From Cochliopodium minus (lineage: Eukaryota; Discosea; Himatismenida; Cochliopodiidae), in NCBI GenBank assembly GCA_024220525.1, contig JAMYWO010000634.1, positions 1-11,663 of the forward strand: a stretch of DNA of 11,663 nucleotides, written 5' to 3'. Position numbers and translations under genes: made by a program. Below the pieces are notes generated by a model, which saw nothing but the letters and a program-made list of their open reading frames with translations, did no database searches and was not told the DNA's origin. This document shows, piece after piece, positions 5,986-11,663 of this stretch. Position 1 is the stretch's first letter; every line of letters starts with the position of its first letter.

Positions 5986-7038
5986 ATGCCACTGCAAAAA
6001 GACATCAAAAAACAAGCTCATGGAGGCACTCACACAATCAAGGCGTGGCTTTGGCAAACGCTCGAGCTGCATATAGCACTTGCTGCTTTTTCCCTGCCTT
6101 TTCTGTATGCTTGGGGTCTTCCTCTATCGATGCTAGGTATTGTGGGGAACATTCTTTTTGCTCCTTTTTTACTTGTTTTTCTCTTTCTTGCATCCTGCCT
6201 ATTTCTTGCTGAACTTCTGTGCCTGCCAACTACTCTTTTTGCTTGGCTCATTGAACGTGTCTCTTTCTTCTGGCATTGGTGCATATCATTAACTTATTAT
6301 GAAGCAGCTATTGAATTTATTCAACCATCCTTGCCTGTAGCATGCCTCCTTTTTATTGTTGTCGTTAGCCTGTTTTGCTATAAACCTGCTCAAACAATAC
6401 CAATGCGCTGTGCCCAGTTCCTCTGCTTTATAGCAGTAGCATGTGTGCTTATACGGGTAGGGTGCACACCGTCCTTTATAATAACCAAACCAAATGATGA
6501 ATTTCCATTAATCACCTGCATACGTTCCAATAAGAGCATTGTATGCATTGATCGAGGAACAAATGTAAAAAGCTCAAACTTTGAGCATCGTATGAACAGA
6601 TTATGTACTTTCCTCAAGCAGCACATGGGTTCCGCCACGATCACCTGCATAATCTTCCTCAAGCCTACGGCGTGTTCATCTATCCTTGCTCGTTCTCTGC
6701 TGGGCGCAACGGGAACCGGTCTTATTTTCGTACCTGCATGTACATCGTATATTCCTCCTTCAATTGCATCAGCTTTGCATGAACTCACACGGTGGGCTCA
6801 ACAGCAGGGGCATACTCTTTCTTTCCTCAAAGAGAGCGAAATTCTCAAGCTCTCCAAAAAAACAACACTTCATATCACACTACAAGGCACTTTACCAAGA
6901 ACAACCCGCTTTTCGCATGCATTCTTTACTGTCACGTGTACTGGTAACGGCATCCCTTCTACCTGCTTTAAACCGGCAATAACACGGCGCGAGCAGGCGC
7001 TGCTTCAACGCCAACTAAAGCCAAAGGTAAACACATAA
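5986..7038 (+). CDS. Multi-pass membrane protein resembling a shortened ComEC/Rec2
   Basis: A 350-residue protein. Residues about 26-158 are strongly hydrophobic with five or six membrane segments (about 27-43, 46-65, 66-82, 84-103, 116-132, 141-158). The stretch LPLSMLGIVGNILFAPFLLVFLFLAS resembles the end of the competence domain of ComEC/Rec2, the DNA-uptake channel, where a helix hairpin around a conserved Asn-Leu-x-Ala-x-Pro follows the same pattern. ComEC is usually 600-800 residues; the N-terminal OB domain and the first half of the channel are missing. Residues about 170-350 are soluble and may correspond to ComEC's metallo-beta-lactamase-like tail (CIRSNKSIVCIDRG then CIIFLKP), but the metal-binding HxHxDH motif is absent. 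The call is a family resemblance made by eye. AAAGAG lies 5 bases before the ATG. The 3' end overlaps the cyclase gene by 71 bases on the opposite strand. Confidence 0.5.
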   Translation: MPLQKDIKKQAHGGTHTIKAWLWQTLELHIALAAFSLPFLYAWGLPLSMLGIVGNILFAPFLLVFLFLASCLFLAELLCLPTTLFAWLIERVSFFWHWCISLTYYEAAIEFIQPSLPVACLLFIVVVSLFCYKPAQTIPMRCAQFLCFIAVACVLIRVGCTPSFIITKPNDEFPLITCIRSNKSIVCIDRGTNVKSSNFEHRMNRLCTFLKQHMGSATITCIIFLKPTACSSILARSLLGATGTGLIFVPACTSYIPPSIASALHELTRWAQQQGHTLSFLKESEILKLSKKTTLHITLQGTLPRTTRFSHAFFTVTCTGNGIPSTCFKPAITRREQALLQRQLKPKVNT

Positions 7039-7588
7039 GTGTATAGGTACCCGCAGGCACATGGGCCAAGCGCAGGCCTTCAAGAATGGGTATATTATGC
7101 TCAAGCAAGAGCGTATGCGTCGGGTGACCCTGCTGGTTTCGCTCAATGCCCAGATAATCAATACCAACACAGAGAATCTGTTTATCCCGTAAGTATGAAG
7201 CACCCGACTCGCTTAGATACACAAAATGGGGATCAAACGGGTCTATAGGAGCAAGAGCACTATTACGCGTTTTCAGCAGCACACGAGGTGCCGTTAATGC
7301 ACATTGTTCAAGTTCGCGATGGGTAATTGCTTCGGTTACTTGCGTAAGGTCAAGCACAACGCAAGGGCCACACAGCGTCTCTAAGCGTATGCTATCGATA
7401 GATGCACCATTGCTCAAAAAATGAGCAGGAGCATCTATATGAGTTCCTGCATGAGTTCCACAGACTATACGTGATTCTCGCACATGGTCTTTATCCCATT
7501 CCTTGGTTGGATAGGCAACAAAATCATCTTTATTTTTATACGTTGTCACACCGCTTATAAGCGGCCAGCTAATATCTATAATGGTCAT
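6968..7588 (-). CDS. Cyclase-family metal hydrolase (kynurenine formamidase-like)
   Basis: A 206-residue member of the cyclase family (PF04199), which includes bacterial kynurenine formamidase KynB and other enzymes that hydrolyse amide or ester bonds using divalent metals. All the active-site residues are visible: THAGTHIDAPAHF at 45-57 gives His46, His50 and Asp52 as metal ligands and His56 as catalytic base, and Glu170 in IPILEGL fits the distant ligand. The C-terminal family ending PLALVGVEAAPARAV is also present. Its length matches KynB (about 210). No tryptophan-breakdown genes are nearby, so the substrate is uncertain. It is the last gene of the pgi operon, 16 bases after the C11 protein; the ribosome site AGGAG lies in that gap. 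Its final 71 bases lie antisense inside the end of the ComEC-like gene. Confidence 0.85.
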   Translation of the reverse strand: MTIIDISWPLISGVTTYKNKDDFVAYPTKEWDKDHVRESRIVCGTHAGTHIDAPAHFLSNGASIDSIRLETLCGPCVVLDLTQVTEAITHRELEQCALTAPRVLLKTRNSALAPIDPFDPHFVYLSESGASYLRDKQILCVGIDYLGIERNQQGHPTHTLLLEHNIPILEGLRLAHVPAGTYTLMCLPLALVGVEAAPARAVLLPV

Positions 7589-7604
7589 CTACCAGGCGCT
7601 CCTG

Positions 7605-8816
7605 TTAATACATCTTTACAAAATGTTTCCATTCGCTTCGTTCTGCCCAATACGATTTCTCATATGATCGTATATCTTTATGCAAAGCATGAGGCAAGTA
7701 CACTAAAAGCCCTTTAGCAGTCTGATTACCTCGTGCTTGCACTGATTCAAGAACACAATCACGTATAAGCCGAAGTCCCTGAGTACTATGATTTTTAAAC
7801 AACGGCTCAAGCTCTTTTTGCAGCAAAAGCTGATTATACCAAGCAAACAGATCAACAAAGCCGGCGTACACACGTTCAGCATGATTAATGCAGTGGATCA
7901 GCGCTTGTTTTGATTTCCGAGAGCCAACACCTGCCAAAAGCTTACTACAAGAAAGAGCAGTTTTGTTGATGTTGGTTATTAAAGGGCCCAGCTTATTAAG
8001 ATCGAAGAGCACTACACTGTATTCGCCCGTAAGGAGTTTATAATAATCGTGATATGCCTGAACGCATGAACGAGCCAATAGCCTTGGTTCTTTCTTTCCT
8101 GCTTTAAAAGCTTTAACCATAAGATGATACGGCCAACCACCATATTCGGTAGAACAAGAAGCAATCATATAGCGGGTATACGATGCTAGCGCACAAGCCA
8201 TATCAAGCGTAGCTGGAGTACCGCCATCAAATCCAACAAAAGCAAACGGCTTTTGAGCATGTGCGCCCGTAGCCTCAAGAACCTCACGTATATCCTTATC
8301 CGACAAAAAGCGCTGGCACGAGCTTCCAAGAGATATACCAGCTGTTGCTGTCTTGCTAGAAGAGCAAGAACTCCATACAACAAGCCCTCGATGCTCACTT
8401 GAAAAGCTCATGGCCCATTGTAAAGCTTCTCTAAGCATATGTTTCTCTGATGATATGGTATAAGTTCTCTCTTCAATGAGCGTAGAAGCATGCTGCACTA
8501 CTTGCACTTTTTGTGCTTTATACTGCCCGCGTCCCCTGTGCTCACTCATAAAAAGGAGTATTGTCAAATCTTCAGGTATGCCTTCACGCTCAAGCTGCTT
8601 AAGGTGAAAACCAGTGTTCTCTTTCGCTTGATAATCAGTAGCCATATAGACAAGGAGCGTAAGCTTCTTGGCCTGCGCACCAGAAGCATGTTCACAAAAA
8701 ATGCCACCTACCGCAAAAAAAGCTATAAGCACACTGCGCGATAAAGTTTGCCGCACTATGCCATACAGAGACTCCACCAAACCTAAATACTTCCAGAATA
8801 GAAACATATGCTGCAT
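7605..8816 (-). CDS. Clostripain-like (peptidase C11) protein with both catalytic positions lost
   Basis: A 403-residue protein of clostripain type. A hydrophobic segment at about 28-41, followed by CEHASGAQA, suggests export. The C11 landmarks align in order: LTLLVYMATDYQ (52-63, family VYMAADN), LREALQWAMSFSSEHRGLVVW (128-148), FAFVGFDGG (191-199), and MIASCSTEYGGWPY (217-230, family ASEE-PGGWPY). In active members W-x-H-G carries the catalytic His and FDACLM the catalytic Cys. Here they read W-S-S-C (Ser150) and F-D-G-G-T (Gly199), so the dyad is gone and cysteine-protease action is unlikely. The frame is intact over its whole length, which suggests a kept binding or structural role. The ATG at 8816 starts 5 bases after the gnd stop and has no clear ribosome site; a GTG at residue 21 is an alternative start. 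It lies between gnd and the cyclase in one operon. Confidence 0.72.
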   Translation of the reverse strand: MQHMFLFWKYLGLVESLYGIVRQTLSRSVLIAFFAVGGIFCEHASGAQAKKLTLLVYMATDYQAKENTGFHLKQLEREGIPEDLTILLFMSEHRGRGQYKAQKVQVVQHASTLIEERTYTISSEKHMLREALQWAMSFSSEHRGLVVWSSCSSSKTATAGISLGSSCQRFLSDKDIREVLEATGAHAQKPFAFVGFDGGTPATLDMACALASYTRYMIASCSTEYGGWPYHLMVKAFKAGKKEPRLLARSCVQAYHDYYKLLTGEYSVVLFDLNKLGPLITNINKTALSCSKLLAGVGSRKSKQALIHCINHAERVYAGFVDLFAWYNQLLLQKELEPLFKNHSTQGLRLIRDCVLESVQARGNQTAKGLLVYLPHALHKDIRSYEKSYWAERSEWKHFVKMY

Positions 8817-8821
8817 AACCG

Positions 8822-9763
8822 TTACTCGGAGCTTTGTTGCTTTTTTGTGTACGTAACGGCATGTCCTCCAAAAGCATGCCGCAATAAAGCAACAAGCTTA
8901 GTTGCATAGGTCCCTCCCGTCGCTCGCGATTCAGCTCTAATGCGTAAAGCTTGCTTAATGACGGCAACCGGGATTGAGTGCTCATCGGCTTCTTCCACGG
9001 TCCATAAACCAGTACCACTTTCTTGGATAGCACCTGTTATCTCGTCTAACACGTGATCATGGGCAAGGATTCCCTGTAAAAGCTCCAAAATCCATGACCG
9101 TATAATACTGCCATGGTTCCACAGCTCAGCTATGCAAGCAAGGTCAAGCTCTTTATAATGCCCCTCTTTTAACACGTGAAAGCCTTCTGCATAAGCTTGA
9201 AGTAGGGCATACTCAATACCGTTATGTACCATTTTTACATAGTGCCCTGCCCCGGGTGGGCCCACGTGCGCATAGCCGCCAGGGGCAGCAATTGCTTTAA
9301 AAAGTGGTATACAACGATTATAGGCTTCTTCTAACCCACCAACCATAAGGCAAAAGCCAATAGTACGTCCTTGCAGGCCTCCTGACGTACCACAATCCAG
9401 GAAAGCTATACCGTGCTCCTGTAAAAAAGCAAAACGACCAATTGAATCTTTAAAAAAGCTATTGCCACCATCAATAACAAGAGCTTTCTTATCAAGATGG
9501 GCAAGTAGTTCATGCAAGACGTCATCAACAGGCTTGCCGGCAGGAACCATTACCCATACAGTAGATGCTTTTTTTGCAAGCTCCTTAAGCGTATCAGCTT
9601 GTACAAAGATGCCCAGTCGCGCCTGTTGATTGGATTTTTTATCAAGCTCTCTATCAAGTTCACGTGGCGGGTACTTATCATATCCTATAACATCAAAGCC
9701 AGCTTGCAGCAACCGCACAGCAATAGATTGCCCCATACGCCCAAGGCCAATAAGACCAACCAT
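8822..9763 (-). CDS. gnd: 6-phosphogluconate dehydrogenase, decarboxylating, short form
   Basis: A 313-residue enzyme that oxidises and decarboxylates 6-phosphogluconate to ribulose 5-phosphate. It belongs to the short form (about 300 residues, Bacillus YqeC type), not the 470-residue E. coli type. GLGRMG at 6-11 is the dinucleotide motif, VIDGGNSFFKDS (96-107) and GTSGGLQGRTIGFCLMVGG (125-143) the substrate segments, and GHYVKMVHNGIEYALLQAYAEG (173-194) holds the catalytic Lys177 and Asn181. Strand two of the Rossmann fold ends in GYDKYP (27-32), with Asp29 where NADP-dependent forms have an Asn-Arg pair, which favours NAD. The start codon overlaps the zwf stop by one base (TAATG), and AAAGGG precedes it, so the two are probably translated together. 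The next gene starts 5 bases after its stop. Confidence 0.93.
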   Translation of the reverse strand: MVGLIGLGRMGQSIAVRLLQAGFDVIGYDKYPPRELDRELDKKSNQQARLGIFVQADTLKELAKKASTVWVMVPAGKPVDDVLHELLAHLDKKALVIDGGNSFFKDSIGRFAFLQEHGIAFLDCGTSGGLQGRTIGFCLMVGGLEEAYNRCIPLFKAIAAPGGYAHVGPPGAGHYVKMVHNGIEYALLQAYAEGFHVLKEGHYKELDLACIAELWNHGSIIRSWILELLQGILAHDHVLDEITGAIQESGTGLWTVEEADEHSIPVAVIKQALRIRAESRATGGTYATKLVALLRHAFGGHAVTYTKKQQSSE

Positions 9764-11151
9764 TAAAATTCCCTTTCATGCATAAGACCACAAGCTTGAA
9801 CAGGCCCTTGCGCTCCTTTTGCATAGGTAAAGAGTGGTAAATGCATCGCTAATACCTTTTCAATACTATCCCATTGATATTCAATCTCATCAAACCGAAC
9901 GACAGCAGCTTGCTGCCCTGCTCGTATTTCTTCAAATAATACCTCGTATGCTTCTACGCTCAAAGGGCCAAAAACAGATGCGTAGGTAAAATTCAGAGCC
10001 ACGGTAGCTACTTCATTGGTAGTACCTGGCTTTTTCGTATTAACCTGTAAGGAAAATCCCTCTTGAGGCGTTATACGCATAATAAGCTTATTTGGCGTAC
10101 ACATACCGTCAGCGCTCCATAAGCAGTGCTGTACTGGCTTAAGCACAATACGAACTTCTGTTGATTTGCGCTCCATATATTTACCAGCTTCTATATAAAA
10201 AGGAACTCCATACCATGTCGGATGATCAATAAAGAGCTTAAGTGCTGCGTAGGTCTCAGTCTTTGAATCAGGCTTTACGCCCGGTTCTTGCAAATAGCCT
10301 TCATACTGACCTAATACGCCAGTAACAACATGGATGGCTCTTAATATTTCAGCTTTTTTATCTCGTATAGCTTCTGCATCAAGAGAAACAGGGCTATCCA
10401 TGGCAATAAGTGCTAATATTTGCAGTACATGGTTTTGCACCACATCTTTAAGCGCTCCATAAGCATCATAAAAAGTTCCACGCCCCTCAATACCAATCGT
10501 TTCATAAAAGATAATCTTAACTGCATCAATAGATGTGTTATTCCACATAGCTTTAAAGAGGGTATTTGCATAACGCATGAGCAGAATATTACTGACAAAA
10601 TCTTTAGCCAAATAATGGTCTATGCGATACACCTGAAACTCAGAAAGAAACTGCTTAATGCATGAGTTAATACGCATAGCCGAAGCAAGATCCCAACCAA
10701 ACGGCTTCTCGTAGACGACGCGATAGCGAGGATCGTGCGCAACAACAATACCTGTTTGTACCAGGTGATCAGTAATCATACAAAAGAAATCAGCGGCAGT
10801 TGCCAGATACACAATACGCACACTGTCTTGTAATCCAGCTGACTCTTCTTCGCGCTTGACTAATGCTTTTAAAGCAGTGAAATCAGAAAGAGCATCAAAT
10901 GCTACCTTTTGATAATGCACCCGCCGAGCAAAGGTATGCCAAGAGGAATCATCGTACTGGTCAATAAACGGCTTTGCCCGATCAAGTACTTCTTCAACAC
11001 GCATCGGCTCAAGTCCAGTACCTACAATTAAGCCTATAGGCACGCCACGTTTTACCAGTGCGTATAAAGCAGGAATAATTTTACGCTTACTCAAATCTCC
11101 CGTAATACCTAACAAGATAACGGTAACTGGTTGATTAGACTCTGTATTCAT
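9763..11151 (-). CDS. zwf: Glucose-6-phosphate 1-dehydrogenase
   Basis: A 462-residue enzyme that oxidises glucose 6-phosphate to 6-phosphogluconolactone, the first step of the oxidative pentose phosphate pathway. GITGDLSKRK (15-24) binds the coenzyme, Lys149 in YEKPFG and the signature RIDHYLAKDFVSNILLMRYAN (176-196) bind substrate, with Asp178 and His179; His240 in QNHVLQ is the catalytic base. These positions agree with the Leuconostoc enzyme within one residue. The segment after strand two reads GTGLEP (44-49); the Arg that usually grips the 2'-phosphate of NADP (GTARQ in Leuconostoc) is Leu and the next residue Glu, so NAD preference is likely. I chose the ATG at 11151, three codons inside a GTG at 11160, with AAGG upstream. 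Its start overlaps the pgi end by 17 bases and its end overlaps gnd by one. Confidence 0.95.
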   Translation of the reverse strand: MNTESNQPVTVILLGITGDLSKRKIIPALYALVKRGVPIGLIVGTGLEPMRVEEVLDRAKPFIDQYDDSSWHTFARRVHYQKVAFDALSDFTALKALVKREEESAGLQDSVRIVYLATAADFFCMITDHLVQTGIVVAHDPRYRVVYEKPFGWDLASAMRINSCIKQFLSEFQVYRIDHYLAKDFVSNILLMRYANTLFKAMWNNTSIDAVKIIFYETIGIEGRGTFYDAYGALKDVVQNHVLQILALIAMDSPVSLDAEAIRDKKAEILRAIHVVTGVLGQYEGYLQEPGVKPDSKTETYAALKLFIDHPTWYGVPFYIEAGKYMERKSTEVRIVLKPVQHCLWSADGMCTPNKLIMRITPQEGFSLQVNTKKPGTTNEVATVALNFTYASVFGPLSVEAYEVLFEEIRAGQQAAVVRFDEIEYQWDSIEKVLAMHLPLFTYAKGAQGPVQACGLMHEREF

Positions 11152-11663
11152 TAAGCACACGCCTTGTTTCTTGCTTATATAATTCTACCTGAGGCTGATC
11201 AAAAGGGTTGATGTTTAATAAAAAGCCCATATACATAATCTCGACCATTTTACTATACAAGAATGCTCCGAGGGACCGAGGACTTATCGTATCAAGCTCA
11301 ATTGTCATAAAAGGGCGCTTATCAAGCTCGTATGCCCGACGAACACCGTACCAAATAGCATGCTTAATGAAAGACACTGTTTTACCTACAGCACCATCCT
11401 CAAGGGGTATGCCAGTACCTGGCGGTACAACCAAATCACCATCCGCAGCGGGTGCTTCCGCTTCTTTGCTCACAACAAACGTTGTTAAGATCGTGCGCGG
11501 GCCACCTAAATAGAGCTGACCAACTGAATGCAGGTCCGTGGTACCAATCGAAACAAGCGGTATAATACCTACCTCGACTGTAGATCCTAGGCGATCCGTT
11601 TTCTTGCCAAGACTTTCACCCACAAGCTGCCTATACCATGATCCTACTAATGATAGCTCCGGC
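11135..11663 (-). CDS. pgi: Glucose-6-phosphate isomerase, C-terminal part (cut by window edge)
   Basis: The reading frame is open to the right edge of the window, so the start of the gene is outside. The visible 175 residues are the C-terminal third of phosphoglucose isomerase, which interconverts glucose 6-phosphate and fructose 6-phosphate. GSWYRQLVGESLGK lies at the edge, followed by IGTTDLHSVGQLYLGGPRT, where the His fits the ring-opening residue of the family, and by INPFDQPQVELYK, which contains the catalytic Lys. The family signature normally has Gly or Ala where this protein has Gln (FDQPQVE). Near the middle DLVVPPGTGIPLEDGAVGK is a loop I cannot assign. It is the first visible gene of the operon and overlaps zwf by 17 bases. 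Confidence 0.93.
   Translation of the reverse strand, partial: PELSLVGSWYRQLVGESLGKKTDRLGSTVEVGIIPLVSIGTTDLHSVGQLYLGGPRTILTTFVVSKEAEAPAADGDLVVPPGTGIPLEDGAVGKTVSFIKHAIWYGVRRAYELDKRPFMTIELDTISPRSLGAFLYSKMVEIMYMGFLLNINPFDQPQVELYKQETRRVLNEYRV

Noticed and set aside
7605-8816. Active clostripain protease
   Set aside because: The expected catalytic His and Cys positions hold Ser and Gly, so an active-protease label is not supported.

Overview
The window is a compact, gene-dense bacterial segment of intermediate GC content. Ten genes fill nearly all of it; the only non-coding stretches are short (under 250 bases) and carry promoters, hairpins or palindromes. The organism cannot be named from the sequence alone. 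A secreted or membrane-anchored ankyrin protein, a lipoprotein, a small acidic exported protein, a decayed clostripain-like protein and an animal-type transketolase together suggest a host-associated bacterium with an outer membrane. Candidatus Dependentiae (TM6) is a reasonable guess, but it is inference.

Layout. Bases 1-130 hold a cluster of nested palindromes. Next, on the minus strand, come an SPFH/band-7 membrane protein (QmcA/paraslipin type) and, upstream of it, its usual partner NfeD; the pair shares a good promoter near 1650. Divergent to them is a lipoprotein with an alpha/beta-hydrolase fold and an apparently complete catalytic triad (1847-2803, +). It faces a small ankyrin-repeat protein with a signal sequence and a C-terminal membrane segment (2864-3409, -). 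Then follow a full-length transketolase (3523-5382, -) and a small exported acidic protein (5468-5806, -). A plus-strand membrane protein resembling a shortened ComEC/Rec2 (5986-7038) overlaps by 71 bases, tail to tail, with the next minus-strand gene.

From 11663 down to 6968 the minus strand carries one tightly packed block in the transcription order pgi - zwf - gnd - clostripain-like (C11) protein - cyclase-family hydrolase. pgi, zwf and gnd overlap each other, and the later gaps are 5 and 16 bases, so this reads as a single operon. pgi, zwf and gnd turn hexose phosphate into ribulose 5-phosphate, and the nearby transketolase supplies part of the non-oxidative branch. No 6-phosphogluconolactonase gene is seen. 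Both dehydrogenases lack the usual residues that hold the 2'-phosphate of NADP, so the pathway may yield NADH instead of NADPH.

Points that deserve a second look are the C11 protein with both catalytic positions replaced, the altered thiamine-diphosphate motif in transketolase, the shortened ComEC-like protein behind a terminator-like leader hairpin, the likely NAD preference of zwf and gnd, and the palindrome cluster at the left edge. I did not find a convincing new defence or mobile system here.
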